A stretch of 64,000 nt of DNA from Asparagopsis taxiformis (Eukaryota; Rhodophyta; Florideophyceae; Bonnemaisoniales; Bonnemaisoniaceae): NCBI GenBank assembly GCA_030407315.1, contig JALQPE010000301.1:1-64000 (forward strand). The letters are read 5' to 3'. The position numbers were made by a program, and so were the translations under genes. Under the pieces are notes generated by a model. That model made no database searches, was not told where the DNA came from, and was given only the letters and a program-made list of their open reading frames with translations. Shown here in pieces: positions 10,501 to 21,400 of this stretch; within the stretch, counting starts at the first letter, position 1, and each line of letters starts with the position of its first letter.

Positions 10501-10818
10501 CTTCAAGCAAAGGTAATCGACCAGGAACGAGTCGAACAAAGCCTCTGATACTCGGCGATGTTAAATAGAAACCAACATATGAGTTCAATCAATGAGAACA
10601 AATATACAAATTGTGTTGAACACTTGGTGGATGCTGGTTGGCTAGAACAACGGACCAATCACAAGAGTAATGCAATTGAAAACATCATGCCAGCGTTGAC
10701 TATGACAATATTGTTGCTCGTCTCTTCCGCTCCATACATACCAACGCACTCGCCCGTCGCGTCCCGTCCGTCCAACTTACCCCTCCATTCGCGCAACCAA
10801 ACCACGCTCACGCCGACA
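10501..10818. promoter_or_regulatory. Divergent promoter region of TRAP-beta and the RBM26-like gene
   Basis: About 318 bp separates the oppositely oriented start codons, so both promoters must lie here or overlap the genes. The RBM26-like frame stays open upstream to 10558, but that stretch is AT-rich and unlike the following coding sequence, so I treat it as leader. No specific motif is called. Confidence 0.45.
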
Positions 10819-13218
10819 ATGGCCGCGTCCGCACGCGACTGGTCCGTCGCCAAGCTACGCGCCTTGAACTTTGAGGGCGATGCCGATGCGCTCGCCGCCT
10901 ATGTGGACGCGCTCATCGAGAACAATCGCGACGTCGAGGGCGGCGACCCAGCGCTTCTCCGCAAACAAGCCACGGACGATCTCGGCGATTTCCTCGGACC
11001 CGACGATGCTACCAGTTTCGTGCAGGGTCTTATGACTCATCTCGGCATCGACAAGTCGCCGTCATCACCGCGCGACGACCCTCCGCCCGTTCAATCCGCT
11101 GCAGACGCCGCCGTCAATGCCGATGCCGACGCCGACCCCACCCAAACACAGGACCCCCCGTCCTCCCAGAATCACACCGAGCAGCAGCAAATCGCGCCTA
11201 AATCGTCGTCCTTACTCCCCGCTGATACCGCCCCCAAACCGCCCCCGTCCTCCGCGCGCGATAATGGCCGCCCGCAGCACGATCGAAAAATTGCCCATGA
11301 CAATGCTCCAGATAGACGTAAGCGCTCCCCGCAACGGTCACGCGAACGCCCCGCACGTTATAACGGCTCAGATGACAGACAGCAACGACAACAGAAACCC
11401 AGTATTATCAAACGTCTGGGAGACCGTCCTGATATCCGTGATTTAAATCAAGATGTGCACTCGAGACAGCCCTTCCAGCGTTCACAGTCGTTCGATCGAC
11501 GACTTGCACCGCAATCTCATCCGCTCGATCTGCGTGATAAGCTTGGAAAACGAACCAATCTGCCCAAACGCCCACGAGAAGACGACAACGACCCCCAGTC
11601 CGATTACAGAGATAGCCGTCGCAAAGATCGCAGTGACCGTCCGGATCCTGCAAAGTATCCTCGTCGCAGTGACCCAAATCTCAGATCGAGGGGTGACGTT
11701 TCGACCGATAGAAGAAGGCACCAGCCACGTCAGAATCGTGCTATGGATGACGAAAATCAATCCTCTCAAACGCCGGCGTGGAACCCTGTTCCTGTGGAAA
11801 CATGGGATACGCCCAATGATGATGAAAACATGGATGGTCCTCCGGCGACAATGCCTTGGCCTCCACCACCGCCGCCGCCACAGCTTTTGAAACAAATGCA
11901 ATCCCTCATGAAAGGAAAGGGTGCTCCGCCGGGTCCCTTCCCGGCGGGTCTCATGCCCCCACCGCCTATGGCAATGAACAACATGAAGATGCCTCCGCAA
12001 GATGCTCGCCAATATCCCAATAGAGGCGGCCGCATGAGAGACCGTGATCGTGGTGGACACAACCGTAACACGCGCGGCGGCCGTCATGCACAAACTGGAA
12101 CCGGTCCGCCGAGTGGTAGGGCAATGAATTCGGTGCTACTTATGAGGCCGGTGCCGGAGGACAAGTTGAAGCTTCCACCTATTCTCGACTTTTTCCAAAA
12201 GTTTGGCACACCGGACAACGTGCATTTAGTTCCGCCAGATCGCGCATTCATATTTTTCGGACAGAGAGATCAGGCGCAAGCTGCCATGGATTCGGTTGAT
12301 GCCGTCATGGGAAATAGACATATCAAACTGCACTGGGCGCGCGAATCTGACTTTACACAGGCAGGCCTGTCCATTCCTGAAGATGGTATGGTGCGGCATA
12401 CTGGCAGACCCGTCTCCAATGGTAAGAGCGGGAGGACGAATGATAGACAAAATACGCCGACTGCAGAAGAAGCCAAAGCATCTGCAGCAGAGGCTGCAAA
12501 AGAGGCGGAAGAAAAGCAGGAGCGTGAGCGAAAGGCAGCGGAAGAAGATTTACAAGCAAAGCGCAAGGTCATTGCTGCAGCTCGAGAAGAGCAGGACAAA
12601 AGGAAGGCGGAACTACAGGCCAACTATGATAGACTTATAACGCAACAACGGGATCTATTCTCCAAGATCTCGAGCTGTTCACCTGAAGAAAAGAAGGAAA
12701 TGTTCGCAGAACTGAAAAACACGCAAGAGCAAGCGGCCAAGGTTTTGCTGGAACTGAAGCCAAGACGCGCTCTGGCAGGAAGTGCTGAAGATGGGAATGC
12801 GAGTGCTGCAGGGCAAGGACATACGCAATTTGTGGGATTTGGTCTACGCGGTCGTGGGAAACGCGGACGAGCTGTTGGACGTCCCATTGGGACTTTTTCT
12901 GTAGACAATCGACCCAAAGTTGTGAGGATATCTGGAGCAATAAGCGGTCTAGCGCCGGAAACTGCGGCGAGTATATTCCGCGATACGGAAAGAGCCGAAC
13001 TGAATGGTGATGCATGGATGCTTTACTTTGCGACCAGACGTGCTGCCGAGTCTGCGATTCGAGCGTACGGAGTTCTGAAGCGTGGATTCGGTCCGGCGGC
13101 GAGCGCTGAGATTGTGAGCAAGGTGACTGCGGCACCCGTGGTTGTACCAATCGACGCGCATGTGACTACACCGGATGAAGGTCCTACGCAAGTTGCAGCG
13201 CAGCCTATTGCTGAATGA
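10819..13218 (+). CDS. RBM26/RBM27-like RNA-binding protein
   Basis: A 799-residue nuclear RNA-binding protein. An N-terminal PWI-like helical region (about 1-75) resembles that of RBM26/27, e.g. ADALAAYVDALIENN and LGDFLGPDDATSFVQGL. It is followed by a long Arg/Asp/Pro-rich disordered stretch, an RRM at about 435-510 (SVLLMRPVPEDKL, RAFIFFGQRDQAQAAMD), a charged coiled coil (about 547-650) and a second RRM-like domain (about 695-765). RBM26/27 are components linked to nuclear RNA surveillance (PAXT-type complexes). The CCCH zinc finger usual in that family is not present; Cys is almost absent. The start at 10819 was chosen because MAASARDW begins the conserved region and upstream codons look like leader. 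Confidence 0.7.
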   Translation: MAASARDWSVAKLRALNFEGDADALAAYVDALIENNRDVEGGDPALLRKQATDDLGDFLGPDDATSFVQGLMTHLGIDKSPSSPRDDPPPVQSAADAAVNADADADPTQTQDPPSSQNHTEQQQIAPKSSSLLPADTAPKPPPSSARDNGRPQHDRKIAHDNAPDRRKRSPQRSRERPARYNGSDDRQQRQQKPSIIKRLGDRPDIRDLNQDVHSRQPFQRSQSFDRRLAPQSHPLDLRDKLGKRTNLPKRPREDDNDPQSDYRDSRRKDRSDRPDPAKYPRRSDPNLRSRGDVSTDRRRHQPRQNRAMDDENQSSQTPAWNPVPVETWDTPNDDENMDGPPATMPWPPPPPPPQLLKQMQSLMKGKGAPPGPFPAGLMPPPPMAMNNMKMPPQDARQYPNRGGRMRDRDRGGHNRNTRGGRHAQTGTGPPSGRAMNSVLLMRPVPEDKLKLPPILDFFQKFGTPDNVHLVPPDRAFIFFGQRDQAQAAMDSVDAVMGNRHIKLHWARESDFTQAGLSIPEDGMVRHTGRPVSNGKSGRTNDRQNTPTAEEAKASAAEAAKEAEEKQERERKAAEEDLQAKRKVIAAAREEQDKRKAELQANYDRLITQQRDLFSKISSCSPEEKKEMFAELKNTQEQAAKVLLELKPRRALAGSAEDGNASAAGQGHTQFVGFGLRGRGKRGRAVGRPIGTFSVDNRPKVVRISGAISGLAPETAASIFRDTERAELNGDAWMLYFATRRAAESAIRAYGVLKRGFGPAASAEIVSKVTAAPVVVPIDAHVTTPDEGPTQVAAQPIAE

Positions 13219-13673
13219 ATGGGACAGTATGCTAGAAAGACGGATAGGCTTGTGGGCTTTGGACAAACACTGAGTCGGGGTGTGCGACGGGATAGTAACT
13301 GTGAAATGTGAATGGGTTGCTTTGAATTGATGTTAGTGACTGCGCTCGCGAAGGACCTTGTAATTATCGCATTAAATTGTCTCATATGGCTGGGCGTCCA
13401 GGAAGGTATGACGCTGGAGCCTTGTTTCGTTCGCAGGGACGGGATGCTAAGAACAAACGTTTGCCTCGAAAAGATCGATCGATCAATGTATCTACGTTAG
13501 AGTTGCGTCGCGCGTTCACAAAGTTACTTTGGCCAAAGTTTTGTAATGTTTTTAAAAACCGGCCAATACTACACAGTTGTGCGATTTGCGCGTCCGAAGG
13601 ACAAACGTCCGATCACATAAACTCATCTCCATAGCGGCGATCGACCCACTCCTGGTCGCAATCTTCAACCACA
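13219..13673. other. Intergenic between RBM26-like gene and TIM8
   Basis: About 455 bp containing the RBM26-like 3' end and the TIM8 promoter and leader. Short open frames here have no recognisable domain. Confidence 0.4.
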
Positions 13674-13916
13674 ATGGACGCAGCATCGGATCCGAAAGCA
13701 GCGGCAGCCATGCAAGCCTTCATTCAGGAGGAAAACCAAAAAGCTGCCGTGCAGCAGATCATCTCCAAACTGACCGAAACATGTTGGGACAAATGCATGG
13801 GCAAACCGGGGAACAAGCTAAGCTCCTGGGAATCGGATTGTATATCCAATTGCGCCGAACGATTTCTTGACACCAGTATCTTCATCGTGCAGCGAATGCA
13901 GAAGCAATCTCGTTAA
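13674..13916 (+). CDS. TIM8: Mitochondrial small Tim chaperone Tim8
   Basis: An 80-residue protein of the small Tim family, which form hexameric rings in the mitochondrial intermembrane space and escort hydrophobic inner-membrane precursors between TOM and TIM22. The twin CX3C motif is clear: C-W-D-K-C and C-I-S-N-C. The sequence around it (ETCWDKCMGKPGNKLSSWES) is closest to Tim8; Tim13 is the alternative. Length is normal. The ATG at 13674 gives the usual short N-terminal helix. It ends 172 bp before the convergent glycosyltransferase-like gene. Confidence 0.9.
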   Translation: MDAASDPKAAAAMQAFIQEENQKAAVQQIISKLTETCWDKCMGKPGNKLSSWESDCISNCAERFLDTSIFIVQRMQKQSR

Positions 13917-14088
13917 CTACAATTGGCAGGCGCGGTTTGATATACTACAACAAAGTTAGTGAAATGAACGTAGACCATAAACTGCCGTCGATTGTGCGCA
14001 CAAATTGCAACATCACGCCATGGCCTACATCCAATCGTTACGACCTGCCCTTCTACAATCGTTGTACACGTTCTATCCATCCGAATCG

Positions 14089-15222
14089 TCACGAAAGTTT
14101 CAGCCGTCGATTCGCAAGTCCGTAAGCCAGACAGTCCAGCCCGTTTGTTTTGCCAATAAAGTCCGCCGCCGCCCATTCTGCGACGTTCTGATAGCCCCAT
14201 TTCTCAGCGCCGGCAAACTGTTTCCGTTTCGACGCGACACTTCCAGCGCTGTGTCGCGCCGACGACGCTCGCGTGCGCGCATCACAATGCTGATGAAACG
14301 CGTGTATATTCGCGCACGGATTAATCACACGATACCCCGCCTGCTTGAGTAGATACACGACGACGTTCTCGGCGCCAAACTGATTCACACGCAGGTCGCC
14401 CAGCGCGGACAGAAAGGCTGGCGGCAGCGGTGTGACAAACGCAAACACATCGTGACTAGCGGCACGAACGGGGTCGTATCCGGCGCAAAAATCGAGCGGT
14501 TCCCGGCCGGTGTCGCCGTACCCGGATGCGAGCGCACAATCGGGCGACGGGTGGCGTGATAACGCCAAGGCGATCTTATCATCGAGTAGTGTGGCGCATA
14601 GTATCGATTCGTCGAAGAAAATATCGGCGTTGGCAATGACGGCCACCGTGCCGGGTTCGTGTGCGTTTGCGCGTTCGAAGAGCGACCGGTAGGTGACGGG
14701 CTGGCCGACGGGCTGTGAAAAGGTGGCGATTTGGAGCGCCGCGGACGTCACGTTGGAAATGAGCGATGGGATTTGGACGTCGTTTTCGCACAGCAATTGG
14801 TAGTGCGAGAGACCGCTCAATTGCAGATTGCGACGAATCACGCGTCGCAACTCCTCGATTCTGCTCGGCGGGTAGCCGCTCGTGTACGCGGAGGAGATGA
14901 GCGATAGAGCGCGTGGCGGCTCGAGTTGACGCATCGAGGTGTCGGCAATGTTGTGCGAATAGCGATTTGGAATGATGTCGCCGGATCGAGCGAGGAGGAG
15001 GACGGAATGGGACCAGATGAGGTGTGCGAGTACACCGACGACGAAGGCGACCAGGAGGAGCGAGCAGAGGCACAGACGGGCGAGTGGAGGCTTGGAGTAG
15101 ACGTTGCGTGCGAAGCGCGAATACTGGCGCCCCATGTTGGTGCGTATCGTCTCCGAACTGGCGACGACTAGTTTGCGCAACGACTGGTGCGATTGCTGTG
15201 GTGAGATTTTGGTGCTTTGCAT
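14089..15222 (-). CDS. Putative type II membrane glycosyltransferase
   Basis: A 377-residue protein with a basic N-terminus, a signal anchor at about 47-72 and a lumenal domain. The segment VAVIANADIFFDESIL (near residues 192-207) has the form of a nucleotide-sugar/metal-binding DxxD-type motif at the end of a Rossmann-like strand. Together with the preceding TYRSLFERAN this suggests a GT-A-fold glycosyltransferase. The family number cannot be assigned by eye. A conserved-looking NQFGAENVVVYLLKQAGYRVINPC follows, as in GT-A enzymes with a late His (HAFHQHC). It would act in the Golgi on glycan synthesis. An internal Met at residue 30 is an alternative start. It is convergent with TIM8. Confidence 0.5.
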   Translation of the reverse strand: MQSTKISPQQSHQSLRKLVVASSETIRTNMGRQYSRFARNVYSKPPLARLCLCSLLLVAFVVGVLAHLIWSHSVLLLARSGDIIPNRYSHNIADTSMRQLEPPRALSLISSAYTSGYPPSRIEELRRVIRRNLQLSGLSHYQLLCENDVQIPSLISNVTSAALQIATFSQPVGQPVTYRSLFERANAHEPGTVAVIANADIFFDESILCATLLDDKIALALSRHPSPDCALASGYGDTGREPLDFCAGYDPVRAASHDVFAFVTPLPPAFLSALGDLRVNQFGAENVVVYLLKQAGYRVINPCANIHAFHQHCDARTRASSARHSAGSVASKRKQFAGAEKWGYQNVAEWAAADFIGKTNGLDCLAYGLANRRLKLS

Positions 15223-15408
15223 GTTGTGTCGCGATGTGGATGAGTCATCGGCGAATCATTGCAGGAAGTTGGGTACCAAAATTTGACTTTGCAAAACTCT
15301 TACAATAATCGCTGCAACTTGTGCACATTTATGTATTCCAAGTTACTCTACTATCAAGAAACAAATAAGGATAATCTCTCAAGCTGGTTTGCTCGTTCTA
15401 ATGCACCG

Positions 15409-18400
15409 CTACTCCACTTGAACCACTTCAGGTACTCCTGCGTTCCGCTCCGCATTTAATCGCGCAGTACGTTCCGCACTCACCATCATCAGCCGAATGA
15501 ATATCAGCAGCCCAGCAGTGCCGCCCATTGCATACCACTGCCATGGCGTAACCATAAACACAAACTGCACCACCATTGGTAAGAACGGAAATACCAGCAT
15601 AAACGTTGCAAGCTGCCATTGCAAATTGTAAACCGCACTTACAATCAGGTAATAGAAATATGGAACCGGATTGTACAGCGAGAAGGCAGACGGCTGGAAC
15701 GGCAGTGGAAGAATGTAGTCCTGATGTTGCTCCTGCTTGTATCCATCGTTGCCGACGAGACACGTCTTCTTTGCTGCCAACTCTGCGGTAGTCAGTTCCA
15801 GAGATACTTGCAATCGTGTCGACACTTCTGGGAAATTCGGATGGTGCATTAAGATCCATTGCTTCTTCTTAATAATCGGCTTCTTGTTCAGAACAATATC
15901 ATCGAACAGTGAACGTAGCTTAATGTCTGCAACTGCACAAAGCTGGTCATCCCCGAGTCCGTGCGTTGTATCATCAAATACTTGCAGCTTCAGACGAGGT
16001 TTGATCTCCAGTGAAGGTAGACTCACTTCCCATTTCATACGCCAGTTGAACTCCGCCACCCCATCTGCGACATATCTACATCGATCCGTCCTCCTTTCGT
16101 CTTGTGGTCTGTTGCCCAGTCGCGTCTGTACGTAGAAGGCTGCCAACTTTGCAGGATTAAACTTAGCCAGCTTATAAGGAAGCATGCACTCCGATAGTTT
16201 GTACACAACGATTCGTAATTCGTAATTCTCCTGAGGAGGAGCACTGATGGGTACCGGTCTGAACACCTTCGGTCTCTTGTCCACATCCTTGGCATCGAAA
16301 ATATCGACAAACATCTCCAGCTGACCCTTCAGGTTTGCTGAATCTTCTGAATAAAGTGCCCGTGTCTCTACAGGCGTCTTCGCCAATGATCTCCATGCTG
16401 AGTTGTACCATCTTGCGTCAAGATCTATCACCGTTTCTCCGATGGTCTCTGACCATCCCAGTCCGAATTTTCCAACATTAACAGGAATGTCCCGCTGGAC
16501 CACACCGAAACGACGCTGACCATCATCCTTAATGTACATCGGGTACGCAAGAGGAACACTGACCTCAGGAAGAATTCGATCTTTCACTTCAATGCGAACA
16601 GAACCACCAGGCATCTTCACTCGGCTTTCGAAAATTTCAAAGAAGTTCGGATTGTCATCGTCAAGTATTGGCTCATGCTTTTTCGAGTACACATCTGGGT
16701 ACCCACCATAGAAACGCGTAGTCAAGTAAGGGTTACATTGGGATCCAATTTGCTGCAAGTTGATTGCTCTCAACACATAGACGCGCACCACCACTTCCGT
16801 AGGCACAAATACCCGCCCGAAGGAGCGAAGAGACGCTTGTCGCACTGTCTTCAAATCGGCGTCTTCCTTTTTGTCAACTTCGATAAAGTCCAATCGAGCC
16901 TTGATTTTCCCGACGGTAGGACGAGCACCTTCCAGGGCTGCTCGACGCTTCTCTCTCTTCACTAGGGTAGTTGTGGAAGGTGCTTCATTGAATGGAAGAA
17001 CAGGAGGGAATGCCTGGTTGTGGACGTTGCCGTTGTCTCCATTGCCCAGACGACCAACAGTGTTACCAAGAGCGCGGTTATCGCCTCGGAACATCAGAAA
17101 CTCCCCGTATGCTGGCTCACTGAAGTCAACTTCAAGTTCCATCGGGCAAAAGCCGCGATCACGCTTTAGATTCTGAGTACCGTCATAGTCAATCTTGTCA
17201 TCCTCCATTCCAAGTAGCGCGGATAGAGGTATATCCTCCTCAACTTCAATGCCTAGTGCCATTGACACATCTGGCATGATATCCGCCAGCACATCCGCGA
17301 TCTGATACTTGATGGCTCTCAGCGGAGCAAACATCGCATGAATTTTCTCAGCAACAGATGCACCTTTTTCCACAGCAGCAGAGGTCTTCTTCTCCTCTGT
17401 GAACCCGACTCGAAGAATATCCTGTTTCTCCTGCAAGATAGGCATGTTCTTACGTTCACCACGATCTTGGGCCTTCACTTCATGTAGACGTAGTGAACTC
17501 ACACCAATAGGTTCCTCGCCGGCTTTCTTTGCACTACGTTTAAACCTGTAATTATATTCGCTCTCGAAGAGTCTTTGTGGAACAGGGGCATCCATTCCAT
17601 ATGAGTCGTCAATGAGACTCTCACCTGTCAGTAGTCGTCGATGATGTTCTGACAACCATCTTTCAAGAGGAATACATGCAGTTGCAACCATGTCGGCTCC
17701 TTGAGAGTGGTTGTACATGGCATACACATACATGTTCAACGCAGGAGCGAGTCGCAGGTCTTCCGGAATTTGGATCTCGAGCACAAGAACATCAAGAATA
17801 TTACAGTTGGCCTCGTAAGCTCGCTGTTGCAAAATAGCACCTCGCTTGGACCGGATAGGCTTGACAGAGTCTCCAGAAACAGATGACTCCATGAAAAGAT
17901 CCCCTGCAGCATACTGAAGGAACTTGACATCTCTTAGTCCAACCAAAGATATGCGCAATGCAGATTCCGACCGAGGAGGAGAGGGAGGTGTGCTGATCGG
18001 TCGTTCGATGGCAAGGTCTGTTGGAATAAGCTGGAAGTCAGCCAAGACTTCGCCAACAATGACACCAGGGTTAACCGAGAAGACTGGATACCACTTAGAG
18101 AACTCGAGGGAAGGATCTGCAGTATCCAGTTCCGCCGCTGGAATGATCGATCGACCAAGATATTGCATCGGCTCGCCTTCTCCGTCGTAATCATAAATCA
18201 AGACGTTGACATTTGGCTTTCGCTCACCCTCGCGAATCTTAATATCAGGAACTTCAATGAGTTCTTCCCACAGTGGAGAAACTGTTTGGCGACAGAAAAT
18301 CGAACCCATTGTTGATCGATCACCCATTGATACAACGACTCTGGGGTCCGACAGACCAGACTCATCTGCAGCTGGTAGATTTCTACCCTGGAGGACAAGA

Positions 18401-21400
18401 GCTCGGAGCGTAAACGACCTTTCCTGACCAAGGTTGGGGGCGTAAGAGCTTGGTTTAGAGGCCAGAGCTGATGCATCTCCCATGGTTGTGCCCGAGATGC
18501 CGCGAACAGGAGTCATTGTACCCTCCATCACAGACGGCGTGGCTTCTGTGATATCGTCGGATTCGTGGATGTCTAGCTGGGACTTCGGTTCGTCGTCTAC
18601 TTGCATGTGCTTCTCCATAGCACCGAGCGGTGAGGCGTACGAATCTTCTTCGGAGACGGGGTTCGCTGGGTCATACCTCGAGAGCGAAGCTGAAAGAAGA
18701 ATACTGCCGGGTACTTTGTTGTCACCCGAGTCTAGAACGTTGTTGCCTGGGTAGTCCATGAACATCCACCGCGGCTCCTGTTGACCACAGATCAGATGTT
18801 TTGCTGGTAGACGCAGGAATGCCTTCGGTTGCCAGAGGGCATCACCAGCCGTCCCGCCCTCGACAACAGGCTCAGGGTAGACTCCACCACTGCTAGGAGA
18901 CTTGGGCTCTTTGCCATCCGAATCTTCTCCATCACCCTCAAGATCCCCTTCACCAACTCCCCCCTTCGAAGGACTAGCTGCCTTCGGCGAATACCCTTCA
19001 TTAGTTTCAGCAGCCATGCGCTCTTCCAGTTCGACAACAGTTGACGGCTTGCGAGCCCAAATGGTGACAAAGAAGTCTGGAATCTGTTCAACGTCTTCAG
19101 GGAACTGCATGTTGGGGATGGAAAGGGAGCTGTTTTCATCCCACTCTGCACAGTAGTTGTGCACAATTACGTCTTGGAGCACTTGACGCTTGAATTGATA
19201 GAGGCCAATGCGACCGTCGACATAAACCGACCATCCATCTGGAAGGGGTAGCTCGGTTGCTCTGAGCACCGTAAAGTCCATCTTGTAGAATTCCAATTTT
19301 GGTCGAGGCGGGGGAGGACAAGGACGAAGATAGGGTGCCGGCACATCACCAGGTTTTGCAGCGACACCAATCAATACGCGACCGCGGAAGGCAACGCCTT
19401 TGTCATATGGATCCGCAGGACCATCCGGCATGCCATAGAAGTTGTAATAACGAGGCTTCATCATGGCAACTTCTCGGATACGATCACCATCATCCTCACC
19501 ATCGGCTGGTTGGCCACGGACAACTGCAGTTGTCATGTTCTTGAACAGCTCTTCAAATGAAACACTGACATCACCAATGAGTTGATCCCCACGCATCGGT
19601 GCCTGCAGTCGTGGCATCGTGCGATGATAAAGTTTGAGATTGATACCTTCTTGTGCTACACGGTCGTTGATTATCGTCAATGGTAAGATGAATTCTTCGT
19701 TCCAGATGACGCGTCGCTGAGGGAGGACTACGCAGGAGCTCCCAATATTGGGATCAGCAACTGCTTTTGCCTCTGTAATAAACACATTCGATTTGCACTC
19801 ATCCCACCCCGAATAGTTGAACTTCATGTACCCACGGATTGCATCTCTGTACCTGGCACTTGCCATGCGGGGAAGCATATCAGCCCAGCCGACGGTAATA
19901 TGTACCGCCCAATTCTGATACTTCATGGTCGGCGTTCGGAGGACAGTGTTCTTCAAGAGCTTGGCTCTTGAGAACTCCTCTGTGTCTTCTGCATCGGTAT
20001 GTTGCGGGGGAGATCCACCAGGTGGTACAACAGTGATGGACATCTTGATAAACCCAGACGGTCGCTTACCACCAGCAGGATCTTGCAGTGCAAACCATTT
20101 GCGGTATAGCTCACGACCAGGAAGTTCCAATATTCTCTGGGCATCGAGGGTGTACACACCGATTTTCTGCGGTGCACTGAAGCGATTCCAGTCCATGACC
20201 TCGATACAAATCTTCTCACTTTCGAACTCGAGCCCTGTACAAAGTCTTGAGAAGAAGAGCAATTGGTTAACCATGCAACTGAGAGTTTGACGTTGACGAT
20301 CTGTGTGTTTTGTCAGGCCCATGACTGTTGCAGACACGTAAGGATCCGAACTGCCGCTGTCATCAACTCCACGAAGGTTGCGGAGTTCGAAGACATTCAC
20401 TCGGACAGTCCACTCTCCATTGGGAAGTGGACTGAGCATCTGCCTATACGAGTAACTGCTGCTGTCCACGGGAGTTATACGTGCAGATGCACGAAGAACC
20501 GCTGCACGATACTGTGAGATACCTTTGGCGTGCAAGGGTATGCAGAGCTCTGAACGGATGATACCTTCTGGGTCCGAACCGATTCCAATTCGAAGGGAGC
20601 TCAGCTCTATCTCACCGATAGTGGTGACCTGACGTGAGTCACGCATGTATCTGCGCGCACCATCATTTGAGTAGAGCGGGAGCCCGTCACGCCCTTTGAG
20701 AACAAGTTTGATCGGTATGTCGAAGAAACCGCCTTTAGATGTCGTCGTGTCCGCACGCATTGGAAGACGTACTTCACCGGTGAGTGTATAATCGTCAAAA
20801 GATGTACCAAAGCCGCCCCATTCATCAGAGCTTGATATATCCCTTATGACAGAGCGGTCCACGACCATTCCGCGGTATGTCCACTCAATCCAAACGGATG
20901 TGTAATTTCTGTGCAGCTTGGAGAGATCTCTCAAACAGATTTCCACATTGAAAAACTGTTCGAAGAGTTCCTCACCGTTTGAACTTTGACGAGCCATTTG
21001 CTCACTTACCTGATCAGCATCAAATTCGAGCCCAGTGCCCTCATGCGTGATATTTGAATCCTCATCCATAACCATGACTTGTCCTTTGTCGACTTTCTGT
21101 GGTTTGATGGGGAAGCCATCTTCATCCACATGAGCGTCGACAAGCTGCGCCTTGCTGATGGCGAAGCGTTGGATGGACGGGTCATAAATCCAGCCATTTA
21201 TTTTGGCGTTGACTGCGAGGAGCGGCGAGTAGCCGAGCTTAGGAGTGAGAAACTTGTCTGCCAGAACAAGGGCAGAACGGATTGATGGGATGATACGGTC
21301 AAGAGCCTTATATACCTTTGGCATTTGTCTAGATGCTTGCGATTGAACTTTCTGGCCAATCCGTATTGCAACCACATCCACTTGCATGGTTATGGGGCGT

